Assembly (NCBI GenBank): GCA_944989445.1
Contig: CALYLW010000069.1
Location: forward strand, 806,001 to 870,000
DNA: 64,000 bases
Direction of reading: 5' to 3'
Origin: Ampullaceana balthica
Lineage: Eukaryota; Mollusca; Gastropoda; Lymnaeidae
Shown: positions 12,671-25,228 of the stretch, one piece after another
Layout of the letters: each line of letters opens with the position of its first letter
How positions within the stretch are numbered: the stretch's first letter is position 1
Made by a program: the position numbers and the translations under genes
The notes under the pieces: model-generated
Told to the model about the DNA's origin: nothing
The model's input: only the letters and a program-made list of their open reading frames with translations
Database searches by the model: none

Positions 12671-13667
12671 CGGTGGGAGTATGGAGAATGAAAGTAATAC
12701 TTCAATATATGCTGTGGTGTAAGTATGTAATGAAAGTAATTACCTAAATATATACTGGGGTGTGAGTAGGGAATGAAAGTAATACCTAAATATACACTGG
12801 GGTTTGAGTAGGGAATGAAAGTAATACCTAAATATATACTGTGGGTGTGAGTAGGGAATGGAAGTAATACCTAAATATATCTTGGGGTGTGAGTAGGGAA
12901 TGGAAGTAATACCTAAATTTATCCTGGGATGTGAGTAGGGAATGGAAGTAATACCTAAATATATCTTGGGGTGTGAGTAGGGAATGGAATTAATGCCTAA
13001 ATTTATACTGGGGTGTGAGTAGGGAATGGAAGTAATACCTAAATATATCCTGTGGGTGTGAGTAGGGAATGGAAGTAATACCTAAATATATCCCTGGGTG
13101 TGAGTAGGGAATGGAAGTAATACCTAAATTTATCCTGGGATGTGAGTAGGGAATAGAAGTAATACCTAAATATATACTGGTGTGTGAGTAGGGAATGGAA
13201 GTAATATCTAAATATATACTGGAGTGTGAGTAGGGAATGGAAGTAATACCTAAATATATACTGGGGTGTGAGTAGGGAATGGAAGTAATACCTAAATATA
13301 TACTGGGGTGTGAGTAGGGAATGAAAGTAATACCTAAATATATACTGGTTTATGAGTAGGGAATGGAAGTAATACCTAAATATATCCTGGGGTGTGAGTA
13401 GGGAATGGAAGTAATACCTAAATATATCCTGTGGGTGTGAGTAGGGAATGGAAGTAATACCTAAATATATACTGGTTTGTGAGAGGGAATGGAAGTAATA
13501 CCTTAATATATCCTGGGGTGTGAGTAGGGAATGGAAGTAATACCTAAATATATCCTGTGGGTGTGAGTAGGGAATGGAAGTAATACCTAAATATATCCTG
13601 GGGTGTGAGTAGGGAATGGAAGTAATACCTAAATTTATACTGGGGTGTGAGTAGCGAATGGAAGTTA
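12671..13667. repeat. 42/43-bp minisatellite, about 24 copies
   Basis: The unit is marked by GTGTGAGTAGGGAATGGAAG and TAATACCTAAATATAT. Copies are 42 bp, or 43 bp where GGGGTG becomes GTGGGTG. Base variants (A/C at ATATAC or ATATCC, ATTTAT) are scattered. Stops interrupt it in all frames. Confidence 0.95.
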
Positions 13668-14112
13668 TATGTACTGAGTTTTATAATCGTTAAACTAGTC
13701 ATTCAAATACTCAAAAATATTTATGCGTCTTTTAAAAATTAAAAACGGTTTATCAAAGAACAGTTATACAGTCACTAAAATGTAGAAAATAGTATACATT
13801 TTATATTTACGTGAATTATGTGGGACATAACAAAAATATCATTGAAACAAAATGTAAAAATTTTTTTTTACATTTTTGAACAATGAATGAATCAAATCTC
13901 CGGTCACTTTTTGTCTGTTGGCAAAATCTGGAAAGAAGATCTGAGCTCCCTTCTCACCCGTTCATTCATTCATCGAAGTAGACGCAGTCAGCTACCATAA
14001 ACTGAGAGTGAAAACATGCCTTAATGTATTTCTTTCAGCTACAAAAGAAAAATACAAGTCATGACCCAAAACAATAATAAGAAAAACCCGTAAAAAACCA
14101 AGTTTTTGACTA
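13668..14112. other. AT-rich intergenic sequence
   Basis: Unique AT-rich DNA. The last 25 bp (CCCGTAAAAAACCAAG and following) also precede the other copies of element R. Confidence 0.5.
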
Positions 14113-14587
14113 TAAATCCTTTATGTACGAGAAGTAATTAAAAGAATGTTCATTATAATACGCAGCGCCAGACCATCCAGAAATACAAAATTGCAGTTGT
14201 GTCGTTAAACGTGTTTAATATAATGCGCACCGATCAGGAATATGTTTATAAAAAGAGCTGTCAATAAAATACGCACTTTATTGCGCGACAGAAAGGTTGT
14301 TCAATATAATACGCACCGCGACGCTCTATCTCAAAAAATAGCATGATACATAGAAATAAATAAAATAATCTAAAAAATCAATAATTTAATTACGGTACAT
14401 GCGATCGATCTGAAAGTTTGATACATTGTTTTTATCATCGGTACGAAACTGCCTGCAAAATTTCAGCTCGCTATCTTGAGAGCAAGTGGGTTAAAAATCG
14501 ATCAAAAGTTTTGGCGACAAGCAAGCAAGCAAGCAAGGTCGGTCGGTCGGTCGGCCGCAGACACCACGAGTTAATATAAAGGATTTA
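14113..14587. mobile_element. element R, solitary divergent copy
   Basis: The left end reads TAAATCCTTTAT and the right end ATATAAAGGATTTA, a terminal inverted repeat. The interior shares AATTTAATTACGGTAC, CGATCGATCTGAAA and AAATTTCAGCTCG with the three copies at 56349-57904. The words TATAATRCGCAC recur inside (14158, 14218, 14302). A run of AAGC then GGTC short repeats (about 14519-14555) sits just inside the right end. No open frame of note, so it is probably non-autonomous. Confidence 0.65.
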
Positions 14588-16149
14588 AAAATAAACTTCT
14601 GTATCACACAGTTTTATGGTCGCAATTATAGGTTTAAAAAAAATGTGTTGTCCTCAAGAAAGCATTAATTCTAATGATTATTTTTTTCAAGAATAAATGC
14701 AGACTGTCATTATGGTTCAATGTCAATCGTTGTCTGATCTTATCGATATATCTTTTTCATATTTTTTCCAAGTTTCAAACAGGTGAACTCATTCCATGAG
14801 CTTTAATTGATTTATTAAAATAATTGACAAAATATTTTATGAGGCGGGGGGCTGGCCAAGATTTTATTTTTATAACTAATTTAAATAGATTTACATTCTT
14901 TTAACATAATTGATACTTTTCGAATTGATCTGTCGCGCTTCAAATCAACCTGCATTTTAAAAAGAAATAATAAAAAAACAATTTATTTCTTCAGATGTGA
15001 ACTAGTTGGCCTCATAGTAACTAGTTTCATTCTGGAGGATTGTCGGATTACAATAAAAACTAAATGGCTTGCCATTTATTGAAGAAAAAAATCCAAATTG
15101 AATTTGTTATCAGAGTTAAGAAGCGGGTAATTACATGGAAGTGATCGACTTTGTTACGAATTCGCAGTTGCTAAATACTAATGAAGTTTGATTTATAATA
15201 ACAACAAGGAATAAAAAACGAGAATGAGTATTTAAAAGCAATTTCCAACAAAGAATTTCCGATTTTTTTTATTAAATGGAAAGCATTCTAGATTACATCA
15301 AAAGTCCATTCAAATAAGTAATTCTTAAACTAAACACAATATGACGTCATATCCCGTCACTCTGCGTCACACCAAGAATGTGTCAATATAATGCGCACAT
15401 AAAGCGGGAAAACCCCATTAACTATCATTCTAGATGACATTAAAAGTAATTTCAAATCAATAATTCTGAAACTAAACAAAACAATTGCTTTCTACAAATT
15501 GCTGCTAAAATTTCGGGAGTTACACGAAAACAGGTAATAACCTGTCATTGTTCCAACATCGTTTTAAATATCACTAGCTATTGTTTGGCGTTTGTTTCTA
15601 CCCGATAGATGTTATGATTGGCGAGAAATTGACAAAATACTCATATTTGTTGGCGTTTTTTGGATTTTCAAAAAAATCCAGTAAACCTTTTCGATATTTT
15701 TTTTTGGGCCGTGCACATCCTTAGGACCTCCTTAGCATATTTGCAAAGAACAGAACCTTCTATCTGGTATGGTTCAGGAGGAGTTGCATGTGCAAGCGTT
15801 CCCAAGGGAAATTGCGTTAATAAAAATAAGAACATATATAGCGCAGTACCCCAGCAAGTATTTGGGCTCACAGCGCTTCACATAAAAATAATAACACATA
15901 TAAAAATTTACAAATGAATTCTATTTAAAACATTCATATCCTAATTAAAAAATTATCACACACACGCACACTCACACACACACACACACACACAAAATAT
16001 GTAATGGCATTATAGTAAACATAATTTGTCGAACCTTGTTAAATTGCTAGTGGAAAAGAAAATGTTGGGGAAAAAAATTCAATTCAAACTATTTTTTTTT
16101 CCTCTCGACTAAAAAGATTTCGTCCTTGTTCACCGCCCATTAGCTCGAC
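14588..16149. other. AT-rich intergenic sequence with (CA)n
   Basis: Unique AT-rich DNA. A (CA)n microsatellite lies at about 15957-15996. One more TATAATGCGCAC word occurs at about 15392. No gene supported. Confidence 0.5.
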
Positions 16150-16680
16150 TTAAATTTTTTTTTATAAATAAACAAAATGATGGGGAAAATTCATTTTTCA
16201 TTTTCTAGTCCGTGAGAATTTTTTAACCCTAAATACAAATCTCAAATATCTACTGCATTTCGCCCCTGCCTTGTGACCTTTACACCGAACGCTGGCTTCG
16301 CACGGTAATTTTGTTAGTAATAAAGCTTTAATGGACAGAACGATCCAATAGCTCAATGGCTTTATCGCAGTTTGATGCAATCTGAGAGTCGCGACATGAC
16401 CAATGGCGTAAGGTTGGCTGAGTAGCAACAAGCGTTGTCTAGAAAAGGGCACGCGGTGAGCATCGTGCTTCCATTCAAATGGTCTCTGGCCCCGTGCGCC
16501 ATTGGTGCTGGTGGGGTGCGCACTATCTATTGTCTTGCGCTTCTTTCCCACGAGGTGCGTGTACATGCAACACTGACTTTTAGGGGTGTTCCCACGTCAC
16601 GATTGCCTGTGCGGGGTGGCAGTAGCATCTCTTGAGTCGGGTGGCAGTAATGGGACACTACATGTGAGGTGATTACTTCC
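16150..16680. other. moderately G+C-rich unique stretch
   Basis: Frames of 60-120 codons are open on both strands but lack recognisable domains. Candidate noncoding element only. Confidence 0.25.
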
Positions 16681-17937
16681 CTTGTCATCCAGAGTTATCA
16701 TTCTTTATAGTAAAGTAGAATTTATTGTGTACAATATTTCAATAATCGTAATCAATGTTGTTGTAACCAATTTCATCTACTGGTATCTCTTCGCAAAATT
16801 TAAGGATGTAAAAGCACTGGTCTGGTTCTTTTTAGTTGCAATGTCCATTGTATTACCTCCTTTCAGCGGTATAGTGTGTTTTATATACTATGTATTGTAA
16901 AACTTCTTACTTGGGGCTTTTGTGAATTATTCTTTTGGGTTATTATTATAACATGGAATATCTAGAGCTATTATAACATTGGTCTATAGTAGCACTCATC
17001 CCTTGGGCTACTGAAAAGACGCTTATATTGGGTAGCAATAATCGATACAAACTTTGTATTGAAATGAATGTTTATTTACCATTCAACTTTACATACGGGT
17101 CAGCTATAACAAAAAATATAAATAAACAGGAATGTGTTCTTTCTAGAGTCCATATGAGCATGCGTGTGCGTGCGCGTGTGTGTGTGGATTCGTGTGTGTG
17201 TGTGTGTGAATGCGTGTGTGTGTGCATGCGTGTGCGTGTGTTAAAATGTCTCATGGAAATGTCCACTAACACATTGAATAACTATAATATATCTCATTAA
17301 ATTGGACTAGAATCCCCCCCCCCTCAGCACCTTGGTCTCACGACCAGGACATTGCAAAAAATTTCTCCCCTGAAACTGTGACGCCAGAGCCATCCAACAC
17401 TCGACGCCCCTGCCAACATCGGCACGGATCAATGGGGGAGCCGACAAGAAAAACATGAACTCATTTCCGTTGTAATCAGCGGTGGCCTCCCTTGTTTTGC
17501 CTCCCCGTAATTGCCTGATCTTGATTCCAGGTAGCAGCTCGCGTGGGAAAGAACGACAAGCCAGCTCCCCGGAACAAAGTCTCGCTTTAACGCTTAATGA
17601 AATCATACATATGCTTTAATGCCTCTATGGGTGAAGAAAGAGCCTTATTCTGTCGTCCGATTTATATTCAATGTGGAAGGTGGCCTGCGGCTTTGTTTTA
17701 AATTGAAAAGGAATGAAATAAAAATATTCAAAATATGAACAAGCGGAGAAATCAAACCGTTGTAAAACAAATGGAGCCTCTCCTAAAGTATAGATGACAT
17801 TTTTGTTTTTACTTTCTCTAGCATGACAAGGGCCAATGAGATAACTAAAATGTAGATTGCCTTTTTATCAACTTTTATCTCTTTTCGACCAGCTGTGTAA
17901 ATTAATTCAACCTTTGGTTGTGGCACATAACATAAAG
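16681..17937. other. intergenic sequence with (TG)n microsatellite
   Basis: A (TG/TGCG)n microsatellite lies at about 17160-17242. A G+C-richer block lies at 17310-17600. A hydrophobic 72-codon frame at 16682-16900 has no family resemblance that I recognise and is not called. Confidence 0.45.
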
Positions 17938-18123
17938 CAGTGCTTCTCAAACGTTTTAGTATGGCGGACCGGCAGGAATTTTGTCCATTGCACCAGGGAC
18001 TGGTGCACTATTTTCCCTGCACTGACAATTTTTTCTGTACTTTTTTTGAGAACATCTGCGGACCGGCAGCGGATGGCCCAAGGACCGGCACCGGTCCGCG
18101 GACCACCACTTTGAGAAGCACTG
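17938..18123. mobile_element. hAT-type MITE, 186 bp, perfect 8-bp duplication
   Basis: Ends are CAGTGCTTCTCAAA and the exact inverse TTTGAGAAGCACTG. The flanks are identical 8-mers ACATAAAG at 17930-17937 and 18124-18131. Interior is short and noncoding, with ACCGGCAxCGG-type G+C-rich words near the right end. The combination of CAG ends and an 8-bp target duplication is diagnostic of hAT-superfamily derived elements. Confidence 0.93.
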
Positions 18124-18131
18124 ACATAAAG

Positions 18132-19199
18132 GACCTCGGTATATTGAGATTCACTAAAACTAATAGGTTGTTGTAATACGTGCTATTTACGGGAACTCGG
18201 CGTATGACACAACACCTTTCATTGATGTGTAACTCTTAAATATGTGGGGAATAATGGGATCTCGGCCAATAGTTTATTCCCTTGACATGTTGGCACACTC
18301 CCTCATATTTAACATGTCAAGAATACTAAATACATGCAAATGTTAAATACTTTATTACTAAATAATTTGAAAGAGCGTTTTAGGGGGATTTAAACATTAT
18401 TAGGGTTGTTTTTCTGTCCCGCATAGTAGTTTTAATATAGATATTAAAAATATTTCAAGAGGTTTATAAATTGTGTTATATCTCTTTTGTGTTGTAATTA
18501 ATGTTTTCGTCTTAGGTTCGCAAAAAAAAATAAAAAAAAATAATAGTAATAAATAAATAAAATAAAAATATAAAAAAAAATAGTTTAAAGTTTTCATTAG
18601 AAAAGAGGTACCACCGTGTCTAATCTGATTGGTCGTTTACTTTCCAAGCACTTATGGGGTTTAATATTTCCCGATTGATAAAGATCCACGTGAAAATTGA
18701 TAATGAACAAAAATTCGTTGTCCAGTTATGTACAAAAAAAAATAGTATGTAAAATGATGAGTTCCCTGTTTGATAAGACAGCTTTAGGTAGTTAATGCGT
18801 TCTTTGGTTGTAAACCGCGCTAAAAATTATGCCATTAAATCAGTGTGTAAATATAGGTCGGACAAAATTTATTATACATTTCATCAGCATGGAATAAACT
18901 GTTCGGTCGCGTACCAAGTGGTCCGGTGAGGGGTTCAGCACGCGTCCATTTATAAAGTGCATTATTTAAAAGGTCGCTTTAAAACAGTTCTCAAATAAAT
19001 TCAGCACCTCGGACGTCCTCGAATCATTGCCTCAATTTTTAGGACAATCAAATAATTTTTCAAGTTGAAATATTCTATAAATCCCTGTGAAAATAAATAA
19101 TAGAATTCGTAAAAGACATTGAAATGAAGTATTTTTCGTCAGTATACAATCTATGTGGATAGCTTTCATGCCATTATTTATTTACCCGTAACCACCAGA
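18132..19199. other. AT-rich intergenic sequence
   Basis: AT-rich unique DNA with poly-A/TAA runs around 18520-18590. No gene is visible. Confidence 0.5.
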
Positions 19200-20480
19200 T
19201 GGACAGAATGCCAACTATTTTCCTAGGTCTAACTGTAGTGTCTCGAGGAGAGAACACGGAATTTCTGTATTCATAACGGCCCAGTAGGGCAGAGAAATAA
19301 TAAAAGAAAACCAATCGGACTTCCTTCCCTCTCCTGGGACGTGCCAGTTTCCAACAGTTTCCGCGAGATGGCCGGCGTGACGTGTCAACAAATCAAAATG
19401 CCAATAACCAGAACTTGTTCTTATGTTAAACCAGACTCGATAATGGCCGCCGAACGTCATCGATCTGCGATAAATGAGCTGTGATTGCTGGCGACGCTGC
19501 TGAGGTGGGGTTGAAATTTGGCAGCGAGCACAGATGTTAAAATCACATCCCGACAATTATTAGAAGCAGACCGCTGTCAGAGAGCTGCTCTATTGATCAG
19601 TTCACAAATATGGACCTTACAGACAAGCACTTTCCTACTATCTAAAAGTGCTGGTCATACAATTATCAACATACTAAAAGACACCTAGGAAAACTTATAA
19701 GACGTACAATGCTAATGACACTGTAGTACACTGAATTTCGAATCTTGTCTCGAATATATGACCTCATGTCACGTGATAAAGTTCACTCGTTGGATGAGTT
19801 TTGTTTATTTCAAAAGATAATTACACTTCCAGAAATGATTATACATAAATGTTCAGAAAAAAGAGGTTGTTTTTTTGTTTGCTTTTATTTTATTCATAAC
19901 TCTCATTTTGTTAGAATTAAATAAAAGGAATAATTTCAAAACTCATACCAATTTAGGCAAAAGTAGCAGTATTTTAGTTAAAGCTTTTTAAAAAATGGAG
20001 AAACTTGTGTCATTTGAGTTTCTGGTATTTAAACGAAACACTGCTTCACAATGTTAGTTAACATGCTCCACTTAGATAAGACAGGCCACCGAATGTCCAG
20101 TCTCGGGCCTTGGAGGAGGGACTGATTCTTTGCACGCCTTGGACGCTCCCCTTCATTTCCGGCGAGTTCGGGTTTCTTCTCGGACACGGGGACTGTCAAC
20201 AGAGATTTGTCTTCATCAATGTTAATACTTCCGCCCCCATCCACCCCCGACCCCAAGCCCCCACGAAACGCTGAGGCTCTCGGAGATTGGCAACAACAAA
20301 GAAGAAGAAAAACTACTCATCGATCTAAGATGCCCATTAGTCGAGTCATGAAGAGTGCGCATGCGCGTGGGACGTGACGATCACTTCCTGATCTCTTTCA
20401 GCCCCCGTTGATGTAAGATCGCGGTGCCCTGTCGTGAACTTTTCATTCCCGCCACCCCAACCGGCTTTTGATGGTCCCTG
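19200..20480. other. two G+C-richer unique blocks
   Basis: Blocks at about 19200-19560 and 20030-20480 rise above the AT-rich background. Minus-strand frames of 113 and 75 codons cross them but show no domain and no splice structure I can defend. Candidate conserved noncoding DNA. Confidence 0.25.
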
Positions 20481-21881
20481 GGCGTGACCTTAACTTAAAG
20501 AGCGAAATGGAATAGAGCAGGCTGATATATTTGCCTTGCTCCCATTAGGGCGAAATTTAGAAGTAATCGTTTCTAATGGACGCCAAGAAATACATCGGAG
20601 GAAATGGTGGCTCGTGCTGTTGCGCACCACCTTCAAAGACTACTTTGGGAATTCCCAGTAATGCTGAGTGATTAGAAAATGGTGTAAATGGTTAACAATT
20701 CGTCTCGTTTTGAGGGCAAAAAGAAACAGAAAACGTTTTCCTTACCGTTTTGAAAAGCTCAGTGCCAAATTAACCGAGATGGTGTATTAATCACTCCCCT
20801 TACTTTCCCCTTTTGGCGCGCCCTTTCCTCACCCCTTTCACTTAACTATATTTTCCGATTGCCGCGCGTGCTGTACGTGACATGGTGTACGTGCAAATAA
20901 GCACTAAAACTTGGCTAGTGTTTATCTCCAAATTAACTCGGGACCTCCAAGAATAACCGTTCTTTTTATTATTATTTTACAAGAACGACGAAAACAAAAC
21001 AACAAAAAAAGCGAACTAAACGACTCATTAATTTAACTCGCTCCCTCCTAGCACGCCTTCGGATCCGTCATGCAGGATTTACTTCTACGAGTACTTCCGG
21101 GCAGACGGTCTGCTGGGACGACACTTTTATTGAGGAGCGAACATTCCACTAGAATCTGCCGGTGGCTAGTTGACTACCCTTTCTTGGGGTTCAGTTTTAA
21201 GGATATCCCCACTCGCTTTTCAAATTGTCAGATTGAACATAAAGCGATGGTCCGTGTTTCTAAGAAATGTTTAAATGAGACGATGTTTAACCATAATATG
21301 TTTTAATGATCACAATTTCTGTTTTCGCGTCCTTTGGGCAGCCGTAACAACCACAATTTCTGTCTATCAGCAATGAGCAAACCTTTTTAACTATGCGCTA
21401 TAAATGAGCTGTAACTTTCGTTATATATGAACATTAAACAATAATATAATACCTATTTATCGATTATGACCGAATGTCCAGACCATATACCGTCAGCCTG
21501 TTCACTAATAATACATAAAGTTTATCCTTAACATGCTTTGGGTGTTGTAAATAAATTTCTGTAACCTTGACCTGCAAGGGAATCATTTGATGACACTTAT
21601 CATGGAATCCAATAAACTTTATGTTCATAAATTGGAGTCATCGATTTCAGTAGCTAGTTATGATGGAAAAATGTGTCATTTGTCCAGATTTGTCACAAGG
21701 AAGAAATAAAACTACGTCGTTAAATGGACAAACAAATTAACGTAATTTTGGCTCCCAGTAGGAAACCCTTGACATCAATCAACTTCTAAAGCCGCAATCA
21801 ATTATGTGATTATCTGGCTCATGATAAATTTCGCACCTAGATTGTCTATTGGCTTGATGTAAGAAATGCTCTCTTAGATAT
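20481..21881. other. intergenic unique sequence
   Basis: No repeats, RNA genes or coding signals recognised. Confidence 0.45.
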
Positions 21882-22065
21882 TTGAAGTGCGCACCACGTT
21901 TTGATAGTTACATGAAGTGCGCACCACGTTTTTAATTAAAGATACATGAAGTGCGCACCACGTTTTGATAGTTACATGAAGTGCGCACCATGTTTTAATA
22001 GTTATATGAAGTGCGCACAATGTTTTGATAGTTACATGAAGTGCGCACCATGTTTTGATAGTTAA
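21882..22065. repeat. 30-bp minisatellite, 6 copies
   Basis: The unit is marked by TGAAGTGCGCACCACG and TTTTGATAGTTACA. Each copy holds the palindrome GTGCGCAC. One interval (after the second copy) is 6 bp longer. Both CACG and CATG variants occur. Confidence 0.93.
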
Positions 22066-23198
22066 CAAACGCTGCAATATTTTTCATTTGTTTGATAACA
22101 TCCAGGTAAACTCATTCCCAGATTATCATATTTAAAAAGGAAAAACGTGATTTTCTGATTTGTTGTCTATTTTGAAAAAAAAACACCAAAAAAACATCAT
22201 CTAAAAAAAATAAATAAATAAATTTACCATTATATTTTTCTTTTACTTATTGTGAGTATATTGTCTCATTCACTAATAACTGAATGGTGCCTATGGAGTA
22301 ATACCAGCGGCTTTTTTTCTCCTCTGGCGTGTATTCTTCAGTTCTAGATTAACTAACATGTTTGCAGATAATATCATTGCAATCTGTTTCCAACATGTAC
22401 AGTAGGGTGATGACTATTTTAATTTTTTTTCTTAACGAAATTGAAACCCCTTACATTCGAGGAACAATTGTATGCAAATGACAATAGCAACATTTATTTT
22501 TTTTAAATTGAAAAAAGTTCCCCCACCTCTTCATTTTCTTTTGTTCACTCGGCGCTGTATGAGACTAGCGGTGAAGCGCGCTTCGATAGCACTCTTTTTA
22601 GTTATGAAATCATAGAATGTAGAAACTCTTCATTATGTGAGAGAAGCTTTAGTTGACTTCCGGAAGGGGCGGTATCTTCTTTTGCTAGTGTTATCGCTTG
22701 ATTGGCGAAGTGTTGTAGTTTTTACGGGTTTATTTGTCATTTTAAGTGTTATTTTGCAATACTTTAAAAAAAAATATTAGTACTAAGCTACAGGTAAAAA
22801 TAGTAATAAACTCAATACGGTCTTTTGAATATGTAAAATAACCATTCTTATCCTAAAAGATTAAGTCAGTATGACAGTAGCAATGTTATATAAATCCATT
22901 TTCCTCATTTGTTTAACATTCATTACCAGTTGATGGCAATAAATGGGAAATCCTTACAGGACTGAGGCAGATGTTTAAAGAAAATCTTATACTTATTGGG
23001 CTTTAAAGTTTATAATTATTTTATTATTGTTATATTTTATTTTCTGCTTCAGTTGCATATATATAATATATGTAATGGAATATTTTACAACATGATGGAA
23101 TGTTTTTGATAAACTATCTCGTTTTCAGTGCAAGATTGCAAGTCTTACCGAGGGGAAGAAAAGTGCAATATACTTAAACACTTTTAAACAATAATAAA
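22066..23198. other. AT-rich sequence upstream of transposase-like gene
   Basis: Unique sequence leading to the open frame at 23199. A G+C-richer patch around 22550-22700 (GGAAGGGGCGG at about 22662) could be the remains of a transposon promoter. I could not find paired terminal inverted repeats around the gene. Confidence 0.4.
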
Positions 23199-24355
23199 AT
23201 GTCATATAAAAATTCCAGCAACAGTATAAAATCAAACAGGAGTATTTGGAGGAAGAATCTACCCTCATCTTCTAAACAGAAAAGGAATCCAAGGATTCCA
23301 TTAGTTGAAAAGCTAAACAATCTCACACGGATGCCGACAAACCGTCAAATTCTTGGAAACTTCACTTTTCTGTTTAATAGCGAGAAACGGCGACTGGATC
23401 GAATTAAAAGTATGATTACGGATATAGAATTACTCTGGAGGGAAATTCTAGACTTTCCACTATTATCCAGTGCACTCATCAGAAAGAAACTCAATCGGCT
23501 GATTGATCTATATGACAAAAACAAAAAGAAACCGTCTGATAAATTCACTGCAACACTTTCTCATTTATTTGATGTCACCAATGTTAATGGAGAGTGGAAA
23601 AGCACAGAGGATAAAGAGCTCTACCAGAGGCAAGTTAAGAGTGGAGGAAAGATTGGTTATTCAATGGTCAAACAAGCCCCTTTGGAATCAATCCACCCAA
23701 GAAAACGAATCCGACTATCAAAAACTCAACCTCAAGCCAGCTCTTCTCAATCACAAACCACACAAACACAAAAAACTGTCTCAGAATCTTCAGATTCTGA
23801 AACCTCTGCTTCTTCAGCCGAGTTGCCAAACTCTTCTTCCACGTCATCTTCTCCTGAACGCAAACCAAAATACCAAAGAGCAAGCACTACAACCGCGGGT
23901 TTACTAGTACAGAAAAACAACATTTCTACACATAAAGCACATAACGTTCTTGCAACCATTGCTGTACAGGGTCATGATGTGCTGGTTCCAAGTCAGTCTG
24001 GTGTCTGGAGACGAGTAATCTCTGAAGGACATAAAATGAAAATAAAAATTGCTCAAAAACTTCAAAGCAAAGATCCCTATTGTCTCCAGTTTGATGGTAA
24101 AAGATTGCAGGAGAAGAGTATCAAGTAGTTCTGCTGAAAAATATGACAACCGAAATCAAACTCGGTATTCTTAAATGTGAAGGTGGTTCTGCCGCGGCCA
24201 TTCACAAGGAGCTACATCAGCTAATTGATGAATACGATGCTTGGGAAAATATTGGCATGATAATCTGCAACACGACCGCAGTAAATACTGTACAGTGCCT
24301 TGATTGTACGAAAGTCGCAGTAGGATTCCTGTTAGTTAGACACCATGCACTATGA
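23199..24355 (+). pseudogene. transposase-like gene with frameshift (hAT-like RNase H fold, tentative)
   Basis: A 309-codon frame from ATG at 23199 to TAG at 24126-24128 is continued in another frame up to 24355. The break is at about 24110-24115, just after FDGKRLQ. The second frame resumes with EEYQVVLLKN and runs through ILKCEGGSAAAIHKELH, YDAWENIGM and ICNTTAVNT. Before the break are a basic N-terminus, a SHLFDVTNVNGEWKSTEDK block, a Ser/Thr-rich linker (about residues 175-215) and GLLVQKNNISTHKAHNVLA. This order (LFDI block, 'hWDGK', 'hLVxKxG', 'FDTTASNTG') matches an invertebrate transposase-like family with an RNase H-like core, recognised from memory. The aspartate expected at the start of the DTT motif is Asn here, and the protein stops soon after VRHHAL, short of the family's length. 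I infer a dead transposon gene. Confidence 0.65.
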
Positions 24356-24469
24356 GTCATTAAACATGAGAATATTTTTTTTTCTTTGTAAGTATTAACT
24401 CGGTGGAGGGGGGTAATGGGGCTGGACAAATCCTTTTTCAGCTAATTGACATCTCAAACTTAACCTCAT

Positions 24470-24915
24470 GAAATGGTTGGTCTCAATTCTAATCGTATCT
24501 CATATTCTGTAAGCGCGGCACGAAGTTAACAGGTGCACCAGTGTTTCAGAGGCTAGGCGGAAATGCAGGCAGTTTGATTCTCTGTTGTGGTCTAGCTTGT
24601 TGAATTACGAGTTGGACGTGGGGGCAGTGCTTCTTTCTTATTTGAGTCACCAAAACTGCGATGTTTGTTGGTTCGTTCGACTCGGCCTCTGGCCATGTTG
24701 GCCTATATCCCTCTGGCAGTCATGCTGTAGGTCCATTCCTGGTACCACTTGTACGTAACGTAAAGTGTTTTGCAATCCACGTTTTTGTCCCGAGATAAAT
24801 GACTGGTACATCTGGTTGGGGTTGGGCCGCTCCGAATTCATGCCATCCACATTCACGTGGCTCGAGATCCAATGCAATGTCACCTTACTACCGAGACTTT
24901 CAAGTTTCCCCTCGT
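24470..24915 (-). mobile_element. LINE remnant: RNase H end and C-terminal domain
   Basis: On the minus strand the segment beginning at 24900 reads GSKVTLHWISSHVNVDG followed by MNSERPNPN. This is the pattern of the RNase H domain of Jockey-like LINEs (VTLQWIPxHxxIxGNExAD). Further on, in other frames, comes EALPPRPTRNSTS, then LDHNRESNCLHFRL and ASETLVHLLTSCRAY, matching the usual 'TGHxxLNxHLxRL ... ETxEHxLxxCPxY' tail. Stops and frame changes are frequent. The coding direction runs away from the 15-bp array, which abuts the RNase H part, so upstream coding sequence was lost or replaced by the array. Confidence 0.65.
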
Positions 24916-25185
24916 CATCCAAGATGGTGTCAACCAAGATGGTGTCAACCAAGATGGTGTCAACCAAGTGGGTGTCAACCAAGTAGGTGTCAACAAAGAT
25001 GGTGTCAACCAAGATGGTGTCAACCAAGTGGGTGTCAACCAAGATGGTGTCATCCAAGATGGTGTCAACCAAGTGGGTGTCAACCAAGTGGGTGTCAACC
25101 AAGATGGTGTCAACCAAGATGGTGTCAACCAAGTGGGTGTCAACCAAGTGGGTGTCAACCAAGTGGGTGTCAACCAAGTGGGTGT
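24916..25185. repeat. 15-bp minisatellite, 18 copies
   Basis: The unit is CAACCAAGATGGTGT, with a frequent variant CAACCAAGTGGGTGT. AAGATGG copies fill the left and AAGTGGG copies dominate the right, with mixed order between. Since 15 is a multiple of three, several frames stay open on both strands (5-residue repeats such as MVSTK or DGVNQ). These are not genes. Confidence 0.97.
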
Positions 25186-25228
25186 TGCATTTTTCCTGTT
25201 TTAAGACCTCGAATGTATACCTCAATTT

